A DNA stretch of 64,000 nucleotides from Lucinisca nassula (lineage: Eukaryota; Mollusca; Bivalvia; Lucinida; Lucinidae): assembly GCA_963580285.1 (NCBI GenBank), contig OY757026.1, positions 89,936,651 through 90,000,650 on the forward strand. Reading direction: 5' to 3'. Positions 10,995 through 20,879 of this stretch are shown one piece after another. A model generated the notes under the pieces. It ran no database searches. It was given only the letters and a program-made list of their open reading frames with translations, and was not told the origin of the DNA. Within the stretch, counting starts at the first letter, position 1; each line of letters begins with the position of its first letter. The translations under genes and the position numbers were made by a program.

Positions 10995-11276
10995 CATCAC
11001 GAAAACACGCCTGTATAATTTTGACCCCCTCGAACCCCACTTTTATGTAGTAAAACTGGGGTTTGCAGGAGTATACATTATTTTTCGTATTTCTGCTCAA
11101 AAACATAGATTGTGGGTACTCGTTAGAACCGCCTCGTCGTCGCTACTGAGGTTCAATCATCTGCCATGTTAGGAGATATAACGAGTACCAACAATCTATG
11201 TTTTGAGCAGAATTAAGAAAAATATCTAACTTTTTCATCTGAAAATTTTGTTTTTGTATAGGTATTTTTTGTAATG
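10995..11276. mobile_element. Foldback MITE, family E, chimeric copy
   Basis: The left end is CATCACGAAAACACGCCTGT. The right end is decayed (TATAGGTATTTTTTGTAATG). The arms around the centre (CATAGATTGTGGGTACTCG and partner) are present. The right half of the central hairpin is replaced at about 11136-11180 by a different sequence, which is also found at 15136-15175. Confidence 0.7.
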
Positions 11277-11490
11277 GTAGCTTAAACTTCTCCTGTCTAG
11301 AAATTATCACCATAGTCCCAAATGCGTTCGAGCTTTTGAGTTCTGCGATTTAAAGTTATATTTTTCATCATTTTCGGTTGCTTGTGACCTCCAGTAAGTT
11401 CATGGGGGCATATATAGCTGTGTGGTTGCGGTAAAACGTCTCCCATTACTTCATCATAAAGATGGGATGAGGTGGAACAAGGAAATAATT
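11277..11490. other. Unassigned stretch
   Basis: Nothing recognised. Confidence 0.3.
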
Positions 11491-11861
11491 GTTAGGAGGC
11501 CTTCATGCGGACTGAGTTATTTGTCTAAATCGCGACGGAAGTAAGGGCGAGGACTGCGGCCGCGTAAAATCGATTTTAGCCCCCAATGAAATTCGATTCA
11601 CTTACCGTTCCAAGGCTGTTCTTCTGTCGCGGATTATTTTTGTTATGGTTTGTCTTTGGGTGCGTGCATCGCTTATATTATTTTTTTTTGGATAGCCAAT
11701 TGGCCATTTTGTGGGAAAGTAACTGTCCTTTTGGCTTTCCGCTATTGATGTTTTCATTGGGGTCTTGTCGTTTCATGTTTGTGTTTCTTTCCCTTTTGGT
11801 GTCTCTGATGGGAGCTACGGGTTGATTGTATCGATTCCTGATCATTGCCTTCACTTATGTT
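11491..11861 (+). mobile_element. RT-A retroelement, 3' end
   Basis: From GTTAGGAGGCCTTCATGCGG through CCGTTCCAAGGCTGTTCTTC to GATCATTGCCTTCACTTATG. No coding part is included. Confidence 0.8.
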
Positions 11862-12791
11862 CTAGATACTTTGGCGGAGGTTCATGATGGCAAGTGCATT
11901 TCACATACTGTGGCTAATAAGTCTGGTGATAAGGGTCATCAGCCGTACGAGGCTGCGCGCCTGACTGACAAGATGTTATACTCAACAGGCTCTTCGTTTA
12001 TCGATTCTGAGGTCAGCTATTAAATTTATTGACCTACCTAGTATCTTTAATATAGGTCTGTAAAATCACGCGGTTTACTTTTCATTGACGGGGAACAGTT
12101 GAGCCAATTTGGGATTTTTTGTATATGTATAGGCTATAGAAGAAGGAAACCATTTGGCAAACTTGGCGTATTGTTTATGAAGGGTCTCAGTAAAATCGAG
12201 ACGCTCATTTTCGATTGTCAGTGGACCCAATGTTACTAAGTATAGCCGCTTTTCTTTATTTATGTACTCAATTTGTAGAAAATCCAGGTTATAGTTATTT
12301 GTAGAAAAATCGTGCCATTCCTATCGTTGTGAGGTCAGAGTGTTGCGTAAGAGGGTTATCTACAGAATCTGGGTTGGAATAATATGTAAGGTTTTACAAA
12401 CAGTGTAGACTCAGATCAGGGTATACACTGTTTGCTTATAGTACATGCGTTTAAGGGTTAAGTAAAACAGCCTAAGTCCCCGGTCAGGACCATCTTTTCC
12501 AACCTACATCCAGAGACAATCGACTTACCAGTGCTGTCAGTGCTTTGATTTTGTTTCCAGTGACATGCACAAGCACCCGGTACGCCATTATTCTTCGCAA
12601 TCAAAATAAGCAAAACGCAACAGCAATATTTAAAGGCATTCAAGCAAAATATCGATATCGTGCGTTATCTGTGTGTTTGTTACTCTTATAACAATGTTCA
12701 GCTTAATAATTAAATCGTCACTTCGAACTAATAATAAACCGTTAATTGCATACTTCAAATGCGTCTGTTACAAATAGGGAAAGATTAAATA
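11862..12791. other. Unassigned intergenic DNA with a small palindrome
   Basis: No gene seen. Around 12398-12441 the sequence AAACAGTGTAGACTCAGATC and the partner GTATACACTGTTTGC form an imperfect palindrome of a type also seen at 27372-27430. Confidence 0.4.
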
Positions 12792-13152
12792 GAGGATCTT
12801 ACATGAGTGTTCATGTATTATTGAATTTATTAAACGAGTTGAGGGAAAGGGATAAAATGTGAGGCTTTGCCGAGCATTTTATGCCTTTTCCTCAACGAGT
12901 TTAATAAATTCAATAATACATGAGCACGAATGCAAGATTCTATTTATCATATGACATTTAAAGCGCATTTTATTCACGGTTGTTTACAAAAATGTCAATA
13001 TTCCACCATTAGTAAACGCGACGTCGTGAAGGACGTCGTACATGTAACGTTACGGGACGTATCTAGCTAATTTGCATATTTAATCCACTAGTGGATTATC
13101 GAAAATAATACATGGCGTTATTACACTCTCAGACGCGACGTCATATGATAAA
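12792..13152. mobile_element. Foldback MITE, family F, copy 2
   Basis: Same architecture as 4826-5195: hairpin arms from GAGGATCTTACATGAGTG to GAATGCAAGATTCTATTT, then the tail with TTTGCATATTTAATCCACTA and GACGCGACGTCATATGATAA. The two copies are highly similar over their whole length. Confidence 0.8.
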
Positions 13153-13169
13153 CATTGTTTTAAAATGCA

Positions 13170-13688
13170 CGTTGCTCTGTCTCTAGTTGGGCCCATCGGA
13201 GTCTAAATGTCGCTTTTCTTTTGCTCCAGTATTTCAGTGGTTTCTTGCTGTTGAATCCTCACCGCTGTTTCATCTCTGTAGTTGTTTGATTATTTGTGTT
13301 CACGGAGATGTTGCAGTGATGAGTTAGGAGGCCTTCATGCGGACTGAACAAATTATTTGTCTTAATCGCGACGGAAGTAAGGGCGAGGATTGTCGCCACG
13401 TAAAATCGATTTAAGCTCCCCAGTGGAATTCGTTTCCACTGAACGTTCCAAGGCGGTTCTTCTGTCGCGGTTTATTTAGTCTTAAGGTGTTTGTGATGCT
13501 TATATTATTTTATTTTGGATAGCCTATTGGCCATTTTGTGGGAAAGTAACTTTCCTCTTGGCTTCCCGCTATTGATGTTTCCATTAGGTCTGTTGTTTCA
13601 TGTTTGTGCTTCTTTCCCTTTGGTGTCTCTGATGGGAGCTGTGGGTTGATTGTATCGTTTCCTGATCATTGCTTTCACTTCTATTTTC
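13170..13688 (+). mobile_element. RT-A retroelement, 3' region
   Basis: A longer 3' region, starting near TGCTCTGTCTCTAGTTGGGC and ending GCTTTCACTTCTATTTTC. A second copy follows head-to-tail with no spacer. Confidence 0.8.
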
Positions 13689-14110
13689 ATTGCTGTCGAG
13701 TCCTCACCGTTGCTTCATCTCTGTAATTGTTTGATTTTTTGTCCTCGGAGATGTAGCACTGATGAGCAAGGAAGTCTTCATGCGATTTGTCTAAGCCACG
13801 ACAGAAATAAGGGCGAGTAAATTCGATTAAAGCCCCCTAGTGAAATGCTTTACACTGACCGTTCCAATGCGGTTTATTTTTGTTACACTTCGACTCTGAA
13901 TGTGTGTATCGCTTATATAGTTTTGTTCTGGATAGCCAATTGGCCATTTTTGTGAGAAATTATTTGTCCTTTTTGGCTTTCCGCTAGTGATGTTTCCATT
14001 AGGGTCTAGATATTGCTTGTTCGTGTTTCTTTCTCTTTGTGTCTCTGATGGGAGGTGTGGTGGATTAAATGTATCGATTTCTGATCATTGCCTTCACTTC
14101 TGTTTTATCT
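13689..14110 (+). mobile_element. RT-A retroelement, tandem second copy
   Basis: Starts at ATTGCTGTCGAGTCCTCACC directly after the 3' terminus of the previous copy and ends GCCTTCACTTCTGTTTTATC. It is more diverged. The head-to-tail contact without host DNA is typical of Penelope-like insertion products. Confidence 0.7.
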
Positions 14111-14121
14111 TTATTTAACTA

Positions 14122-14466
14122 CAGTCGAACTTCGATGGCTCGAACCGCTTTGGGACCATGAAAATGTATTCGAGACAGCGGTAGTTCGAGCCATTGAAGG
14201 TTACTGCCGAGAGGCATACCGAGATACTTTTGAACCTCTTACGGTGTTATATAATGAAAATGTTTGCTGTGTGTACTTATTAGAATCGCCTCACCGAGGC
14301 GATTCTAATGAGTACACACAGCATACATTTACAAGATAAAAGACCAAAATCTCCTTAATCATCCCCCACCATTTCTTATCATGAAGATTTCCCTAGGGGC
14401 TCAAGTACGATTCGACCCAGCCATGGTAAACGAGCCATCGGTGTTCGAGCCATCGAAGTTCAACTG
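14122..14466. mobile_element. TA-flanked MITE, family G, copy 1
   Basis: Inverted ends CAGTCGAACTTCGATGGCTC and GAGCCATCGAAGTTCAACTG, with TA on both sides (14120-14121, 14467-14468), as for Tc1/mariner-type MITEs. A near-perfect central hairpin lies at 14266-14322. No coding capacity. Confidence 0.9.
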
Positions 14467-14483
14467 TATGTTTTAACATCACA

Positions 14484-14637
14484 CATTTTGATTTTGTTTG
14501 TTTGTTTGTTTGTTTTGGGGTTTAACGTCCCCGTCAACACTGTAAAGGTCATTTTGGAGACGTTGCTTCCAATTTTGTGGGACTTTTACCCGACATTGAG
14601 ATGAAATGACATCTCAAACCATGTCGCCCAATGAAAC
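14484..14637 (+). repeat. Interspersed repeat C (SINE-like), with (TTTG)n end
   Basis: (TTTG)n is followed by GGGGTTTAACGTCCCCGTCA and the family body up to GCCCAATGAAACC. The tandem-repeat end supports a retroposed SINE-type element lying in reverse. Confidence 0.65.
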
Positions 14638-14737
14638 CTCACACATTTTGAGCACAGTTATTGAGCACAGTTATATTACTTAAATTGTTATAAATATATT
14701 TATGCACAAGAACAGAAAAAACATACATACATCAATG

Positions 14738-15030
14738 TGGCCCCCGACCATCGGGGCTGGAAGACATAGATGCTGCCACGCAGAGCTGAAACCGACCGCA
14801 CACGAGTACTGGTAAACCGCTTAGAGGATCTAAGCCTGCCCAGGCAAAGTGGTGCGAGTCGGACCGTCCATGCTTATAAATCCCATTGGTTTCATTGGGC
14901 GACAGGGCTTGAGATGTCATTTCATCTGAATGTCGGGTAAAGGTACAACAAAATTGGAAGCAACGTCTCCAAAATTACCTATGCAGTGTTGACAGGGACG
15001 TTAAACCTCAAATCAAACAAAACGAACACA
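14738..15030 (-). repeat. Interspersed repeat C (SINE-like), near complete
   Basis: From GTGGCCCCCGACCATCGGGG to GGACGTTAAACCTCAAATCA and ACAAAACG. This is one of the longest copies (about 290 bp) and shows both ends. Confidence 0.7.
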
Positions 15031-15070
15031 TACATTAATGAAAACACGTTTATTGCTTAGTTTTCTAAAT

Positions 15071-15185
15071 ACAGTGGAGCTGAAATGGTTTTAGCACCAT
15101 CGAGACGATCAAAGCTTTATGGAAGGGTAATTCGAGCTACTGAGGTTCAATCATCTGCCATGTTAGGAGATATAATGCTGATAAT
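15071..15185. mobile_element. Degraded relative of MITE family G
   Basis: CAGTGGAGCTGAAATGGTTT resembles the family-G end. The internal block GAGCTACTGAGGTTCAATCA corresponds to the TTCGAGCC(A)CTG position of family G. The 40 bases at 15136-15175 recur exactly at 11142-11181 inside the chimeric family-E copy. Confidence 0.5.
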
Positions 15186-15257
15186 GTAAGGATTTTTTAT
15201 TAATTTAATATTTGTTCTTGCAAACTGGATAAGGAAATCTGTGGTTTTAGCCTGGGA

Positions 15258-15420
15258 AAGCATATAAGAATCCTTACATGGGTCTGTGGGGTGGATGGAA
15301 AAATCCGTCACGGGGTTCACTGTCCGGCATAACGACGCTTGCCGAGTGATGCCGGACAGTGATCCCGAGGGACGGATTTTTCTATCCACACATCACACCC
15401 ATCTAGGATTCTTTTTGTTT
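15258..15420. repeat. Long hairpin H1
   Basis: The left arm (about 15258-15330) and right arm (about 15347-15420) are imperfect complements. They include CACTGTCCGGCAT paired with ATGCCGGACAGTG and AAAAATCCGTC paired with GACGGATTTTT. A foldback element is likely. No flanking duplication identified. Confidence 0.75.
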
Positions 15421-15614
15421 CATACGTTCCCTTTCTGAGCTTGGACTTTTGATACTGCAGTCACTTCGGGTACCGACGCCCGCCATATTGTGATTCCACT
15501 ACAATGGTGTTTAGTGACGTCACATAACGTGTTGTGGCGTCATTCATAACGACGGCGCATTTGAGGTCGTATTCAATCAGTACATTTATCAAACACACGA
15601 GAATATTCGATTTT

Positions 15615-15720
15615 GGGTAAGTACACCAGGGTTAGAACAGAATTTCTATCCGAGGCTGAAACTATGGATTTCCTTATCTGGTGTGCAAGAAATTCTGTTC
15701 TGACCCTGGTGTTCTTACCC
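15615..15720. repeat. Hairpin H2
   Basis: GGGTAAGTACACCAGGGTTA and following bases (to 15647) pair with 15688-15720, which ends CCTGGTGTTCTTACCC. Arms are about 33 bp with few mismatches and the loop is about 40 bp. Confidence 0.75.
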
Positions 15721-15764
15721 AGGCAAGTGCGCTAAATAAACGGTGAAATGAAAAAGAATCCAAT

Positions 15765-15895
15765 ATGGTGTTCTGTTGTAGATGGGCGTTTCCAACACTC
15801 GCAATGGCCGTGGTGAGCGGAAATTCGGCGTAGCCATGGTTCCACTCGTCACGGTCATCCTGAGGGTTTGAAACGCCGATCTACAGCAGAACCAT
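15765..15895. repeat. Hairpin H3
   Basis: ATGGTGTTCTGTTGTAGATG to 15792 pairs with 15870-15895 (GATCTACAGCAGAACCAT). The interior (ATGGCCGTGGTGAGCGGAA with TTCCACTCGTCACGGTCAT) is itself palindromic. It ends about 90 bp before the putative exon at 15988. Confidence 0.75.
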
Positions 15896-15987
15896 TTATC
15901 AGATCCGTGTGTTAGCTTCAGCTATAGAACGAATTTGTCAGGGACCTTAGAACGAGTTTACTGGATCTGGTTTTTGTTTTATTGTAG

Positions 15988-17022
15988 ATTCACACCAGGC
16001 GTGTCATGGAAACAGACAATTATCACACCTTTCTGACAGCGCTACCGACATTAATAGTTGGACTCGGGATGGTTGTATTTCTGGTATTGTCTTTTATTAT
16101 ATTTCATCGGCGACTGGTGCTGAAGAGAGAAACAAATTTTGACAACATGCAAAAGTTCTTGTACACACATCCAAACATTACTATTCAGCAATATCAAATG
16201 GGAGATTTACCGATCAGGAACAAAGTGCATGTGATGACAAATACTCATCTTGTGGAAGTTGACGAGCTTCGGTTTATTATGATGTTAGAACATAATTCTT
16301 ACTACACTGGGGAGAAAATAACTAAGCTTGAAACCAAACAGAATAGACGGCAAAAGCGCAACAGTGCAAATCTACGAAATACAGATAAAGTGAAATCCAA
16401 GTTTGAAATTCATCAAGATAACAACAAGACAACTGCACTGGACAGAATGTCAGATAAGGATAATACCAATAAAAGTGATAGAAAAAATCAAAATCGTTTC
16501 AGAAAGAAAAAGAGAAAGTTTCTAAAAACTCTGGCTGTTCGAGACTATTCAAAACTAAGCAGCATACACCCAAAGGGGGAGCATAATCCAATTGAAAACA
16601 CAAACTTCATTTCAAAACAAAATTTAAAAGATTTAAGCGGTGCTTCTGGATCTAATACCTATTTTGAAGATAGTGCGTATAATGTATATGATGAACCTTG
16701 CTCGAACATTAAAATGTTTCAAGAAGCCGGATCATATTTAGAAAATTCTTACTATGAAGATATTGGACTCCCAGCTAAACAAGTAGAACGACACAAAATC
16801 AAACGCAGTCGAAAGGCAGATCTGGTAAAAGAGCCCGAGAATGTGCTTATGATTAGGAAATCTGACGTTGTTGGCCAAAATGTGTTTTATGATCAAATTA
16901 CAATGAAACAAGAACCGAAGAAACACTATAAAGAGCTGGTCCATAAGGATTCACAAGGGAATATTTCATTTCTTGCCAGATCTCTGCCCAATTTAGAAAC
17001 AGATGGTGGTGGAATAGTATAA
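15988..17022 (+). CDS. Single-pass membrane protein with tyrosine motifs (probable exon)
   Basis: An intact frame of 338 codons from the ATG at 16006 to a TAA at 17020. Residues 9-33 form one hydrophobic transmembrane segment, followed by HRR and a long, charged, low-complexity tail. The tail has a basic cluster RKKKRK (166-171) and several tyrosine motifs. SYYEDI (Y250) and VFYDQI (Y295) fit the ITIM pattern [SIVL]xYxx[IVL]. YSKL (181) and YKEL (308) fit YxxPhi sorting signals, and YNVYDEP lies at 225-231. A good splice acceptor, TGTTTTATTGTAG, ends at 15987, and the frame stays open from 15988 to the ATG. This could therefore be a terminal exon whose upstream exons encode an ectodomain, or a gene with a spliced 5' UTR. 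It has no homology to the surrounding elements and its codon pattern is uninterrupted. I do not recognise the family. A signalling receptor tail is an inference from motifs only. Confidence 0.65.
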   Translation: MHTRRVMETDNYHTFLTALPTLIVGLGMVVFLVLSFIIFHRRLVLKRETNFDNMQKFLYTHPNITIQQYQMGDLPIRNKVHVMTNTHLVEVDELRFIMMLEHNSYYTGEKITKLETKQNRRQKRNSANLRNTDKVKSKFEIHQDNNKTTALDRMSDKDNTNKSDRKNQNRFRKKKRKFLKTLAVRDYSKLSSIHPKGEHNPIENTNFISKQNLKDLSGASGSNTYFEDSAYNVYDEPCSNIKMFQEAGSYLENSYYEDIGLPAKQVERHKIKRSRKADLVKEPENVLMIRKSDVVGQNVFYDQITMKQEPKKHYKELVHKDSQGNISFLARSLPNLETDGGGIV

Positions 17023-17103
17023 AGTTTATGAAACCACGTTAACACATTCTTCCCTGGAATATAGAGTCAAACAGTTCATTCTCAGATCAGACGCCACATA
17101 CTG

Positions 17104-17692
17104 ATCAGGTCAGGCCTCAGATTCTATGACGGTTCCAACGTAAAGGTTTATGTTGGTTGGTACCTGATGCTTTGTCTATGGTCGGGCCCATCGGAATCTA
17201 ACTATTGGTTTTCTTTTGCTCCAGCATTTCTGTTGTTTCTTGCTGTCGAGTCCTCACCGTTGTTTCATCTCTGTGGTTGTTTGATTTTTGTGTTCATGGA
17301 GATGTTGCACTGATGAGTTAGGAGGCCTTCATGCGGACTGAACAAATTATTTGTCTTAATCGCGAAGGAAGTAAGGGCGAGGATTGTGGCCACGTAAAAT
17401 CGATTTAAGCCCCCAGTGGAATTCGTTTCCGCTGACCGTTCCAAGGCGGTTCTTCTGTCGCGATTTATTTTTTGCTATGGTTTTGTCTTGGGGTGTTTGT
17501 GTCGCTTATATTATTTTATTTTGGATAGCCTTTTGGCCATTTTATTGGAAAGTAACTGTCATTTTGGCTTTCCGCTGTTGGTGTTTCCGTTGGGATCTGT
17601 TGTTTCATGTTTGTGTTTCTTTCCCTTTGGTATCTCTGATGGGAGCTGTGGGTTAATTGTATCGAATCCTGATCATTGCCTCTACGTCTAGT
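17104..17692 (+). mobile_element. RT-A retroelement, 3' region
   Basis: Begins near AGGTCAGGCCTCAGATTCTA (end of the RT coding part) and ends GATCATTGCCTCTACGTCTA. It is one of the best-preserved 3' regions and sits 80 bp beyond the stop of the membrane-protein frame. Confidence 0.8.
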
Positions 17693-18393
17693 CTATACTG
17701 TTTGCCAACAGCATTTTCCGTCAAAAATAGAATAGAAACGAAAAAAAAAAAAACAAAAAAAAAACTGACACCCCTTAAATGACAAATGTACTTGTCTAAC
17801 ATATAACAAAGGAAAAAACCACCAATATTATTAATCAAGTAATTTCGTATTGGCCCAGGTACAGGTCAAAGGTCTGCTGCATTGGCCCGAGGCGAAATTT
17901 CTTGATTAATGACAATTTTATAAATTGACACAATTAAAAAAAGCATGATTATTGATTTTTTGACCTCATTTGACCTCAGTAAATATTGGTTGACCTGGTG
18001 TTAATACGGATGGCATCCGATCAATACAGGATAGTCAATAATTAACATAAAGACATATAGATGAAAACTACTAATGGGCTATGACATTTGAATGTATTTT
18101 AAGACAACACATGATAAACAGGTACTTATTGCGTAGGTGACGTAAAAAGGCCAAGGCGAGCTTCAAACTCCCCAGTGACATCCTAAAGCGGCGGTTCTAA
18201 TGTTGTTTATTTTAAAAGAAGCTTTGTCGGATTTCACGACAGGGCTCTTCTATGGTTGTGTATTATTCTTATTATTTATTTAATTTTCATTAATTGTGCC
18301 AGTTGCACCTTAAGAGAAAGCTGGTTGCTGTGCTGTTTAGGATTTGTCTTTTTTATCCTTTTTTGTTTGTTTTCCTCATTGTTAATTACTCTT
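17693..18393. other. Unassigned intergenic DNA
   Basis: A-rich around 17738-17765; TTTGACCTCATTTGACCTCA near 17960. No gene or element ends seen. Confidence 0.35.
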
Positions 18394-18681
18394 CATCACG
18401 AAAACACGCCTATATCATTTTGACCCCCTTGAACCCCACTTTTATATAGTAATACTGGGGTTCCCGGGGTATACCTTATTTTTCTTATTTCTGCTCTAAA
18501 ATATAGATTGTGGGTACTCGTTAGAACCGCCTCGAGGGGGTGGTTCTAACGAGTGCCCACAATCTATATTTTGAGCAGAAAAAAAAACAACAACAAAATT
18601 TTCACCATTTTTCATCTTAAAATTTTCATTTTTTCGGCGATAAAGGTGGCAGTGTATTTGTATAGGCGTGTTTGCGTAATG
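18394..18681. mobile_element. Foldback MITE, family E, copy 2
   Basis: Ends CATCACGAAAACACGCCTAT and TATAGGCGTGTTTGCGTAATG are inverted repeats. The central hairpin at about 18491-18580 contains GTACTCGTTAGAACCGCCTC and its complement. No coding capacity. Confidence 0.85.
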
Positions 18682-18739
18682 TCCTCTTGGCGCCATTGGT
18701 GGACTGTAATCTTTGACTGTGGCTTTTCCTGGGCATCTA

Positions 18740-19085
18740 CAGTCGAACTTCGATGGCTCGAACCCCTTTGGGACCTCGAAAATATGTTCGAGACAGGGGT
18801 AGTTCGAGCCACTGCAGTTACTGTCAGGAGGGATAACGAGATACTTTTAGACATCTTTTCGGTTTTCTGTAATGAAAATGTATGCTGTGTGTACTCATTA
18901 GAATCGCCTCATCGAGGCGATTCTAATGAGTACACACAGCTTACATTTGCAAGATAAAAGACTTAAATCTCCTTAATTATCCCCCACTATTTCTTATGTA
19001 GAGCATTTGGCTAGGGGCTCAAGAATGGGTTCGACACATCCATGGTAAACGAGCCATCGTTGTTCGAGCCATCGAAGTTCTACTG
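18740..19085. mobile_element. TA-flanked MITE, family G, copy 2
   Basis: CAGTCGAACTTCGATGGCTC to the partner ending GAAGTTCTACTG, with TA at 18738-18739 and 19086-19087. The perfect central hairpin is at 18883-18940. Confidence 0.9.
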
Positions 19086-19136
19086 TAGTTGTTTCATATT
19101 CGTGTTTCTTGTCAGCCTTATCTGCGACTACTATAC

Positions 19137-19285
19137 AAAAATGTAAATATTCCGCCGTTAGTAAAGGACGCTGCACATCTAACGTTACTGAGCGTATCTA
19201 ACTAATTTGCATATTTAATCCACTAGTTGGTTATCGAATTTATTACATGGCGTTATTACATTCTCAGATGCGACGTCATATGATA
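19137..19285. mobile_element. Family-F MITE tail only
   Basis: It matches the non-palindromic tail of family F (CTAATTTGCATATTTAATCC, GCGACGTCATATGATAA) without the hairpin. The tail can therefore occur alone, or the hairpin half was deleted. Confidence 0.65.
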
Positions 19286-20163
19286 ATCGTTCATCTTTAT
19301 GTTTGATTTTTTTACATAACGGAGATCCTGCCATATACAAATCGAGCAACAACTGCAACAGCAAACTACAATGCCAAACGAACTTAAACTAATTCTGGCC
19401 ATTAGTTATAATATCCAACTGATCCAGCGGGCCTTGCAGATATTTCGACATATTTACACATCGATAAAATCCAAAAACAAATGATAATTCATTGCTTTTA
19501 ATTCCAACTTTGCCATCGAATTGATAAATATGTCACCAAAATAGTAAATTTTAGGACTCCTTTCGAAAGCGTAAGATTGAACTGCGGAATGATTATTCAA
19601 TTAGAAGCTGCCATCTTTGAAAGAAATCCAAGCGAAAAGACTTCGTCTCTCATTTCAGTTTATTTATCTTCTAACAATTACGTTTTCAACAGTTTTTCTT
19701 CTTTTAATCGAGCGTTGCTAACGCCACTTCATATACAATGAATTAACGCGCGGGTTCTAAACGTTCTCTTTGACGTCACGTTATATTACTACCTGTCGCT
19801 GTGTGAAATATTTCTGGGATTCTTGTTCATGGAATTTATCGAAGTATAAAACTTTTATTTCAACCAATCAAATCGCTCGAAATGTACATTATGATGGAGA
19901 AATGTAATTATTGTTTTTCGGGTTGTATGTGTCTTCATGTACGAAATCTTTCTTTTCATTCAGTGGCTTGAGATAGTTGTGTTCTTTGAGTGGGATTTTC
20001 CCTGAATATGTTGTGAAATATTCGGCACGAGTTCATATGGCGAAGGAGGCACCTTTTTATTATAAACCCCCAATTTTTGGCTGTCTACGAAAAATCGATC
20101 TTGTCTGGCATAGAATATATCTTCAAGCGGTTTACAATGCAAATAATGCAGGTCGTTAAGCGT
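19286..20163. other. Unassigned DNA with promoter-like words
   Basis: No supported gene. TTTGACGTCACGTTATATT (near 19768) contains a perfect CRE-like palindrome, and AACCAATCAAAT (near 19862) is CCAAT-like. About 60 bp around 20006 (GTGAAATATTCGGCACGAGT) recurs near 41125, so part of this is repeat. Confidence 0.35.
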
Positions 20164-20513
20164 CAAATTATTTGTCTAAATCGCGATGGAAACAAGGGCG
20201 AGGATTGTGGCCACGTACAATCGATTTAATCCCCCAGTGGAATTCGTTTCCGCTGACCGTTCCAAGGCGGTTCTTCTGTTGCGGTTTATTTTTGTTATTG
20301 TTTGTCTTTGGGTGTTTGTGTCGCTTTTATTATTTTATTTTGGATAGCCTTTTGGCCATTTTGTGGGAAAGTAACTGTCCTTTTGGCTTTCCGCTATTGG
20401 TGTTTCCATTAGGGTTTGTTGTTTAATGTTTGTGGTTCTTTCCCTTTGGTGTCTATGATGGGAGCTGTTGGTTAATTGTATCGATTCCTGATCATTGCCT
20501 CCACCTCTATTTT
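20164..20513 (+). mobile_element. RT-A retroelement, 3' end
   Basis: From CAAATTATTTGTCTAAATCG to TTGCCTCCACCTCTATTTTC. Followed by a fragment of the family-J inverted repeat and then an RT-A copy in the opposite orientation. Confidence 0.8.
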
Positions 20514-20590
20514 CCTACGCGTTGAAAAACCACGCCCAATGGTGCCAAAGTGATGATGACTTTAACGTTGGTGGATTTGACGTCATTAAG
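20514..20590 (+). repeat. Family-J terminal repeat, solo fragment
   Basis: TACGCGTTGAAAAACCACGC to AACGTTGGTGGATTTGACGT matches the outer inverted repeats of the 23083-24345 element. Confidence 0.65.
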
Positions 20591-20616
20591 ACATTGACGT
20601 TTCCCAAAGCAGGAAA

Positions 20617-20843
20617 AAGAAGTGAAGGCAATGATCAGGAATCGATACAATTAACCCACAGCTCCCATCAGAGACATCAAAGGGAAGGAAGCACAAACAT
20701 GAAATGACTATACCATAATGGAAACACCATGCAGCCAAAAGGACAGTTACTTTCTCACAAAATGGCCAATTGGCTATCCAAAACAACATAATAAAAAAAG
20801 ATGCATCGATAAACACACTCAAAGACAAACCTTAACAAAAACT
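20617..20843 (-). mobile_element. RT-A retroelement, 3' end
   Basis: From AGAAGTGAAGGCAATGATCA to AAAGACAAACCTTAACAAAA, in opposite orientation to 20164-20513, so the two copies are tail to tail. Confidence 0.8.
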
Positions 20844-20879
20844 AGAAATGGTGTTTGTAAAACACTATGCCCCCTACCA

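Noticed and set aside
17310..17350. CTGATGAG in RT-A 3' regions as a second hammerhead
   Set aside because: No GAAA box or pairing stems follow at the needed distance in any RT-A copy.
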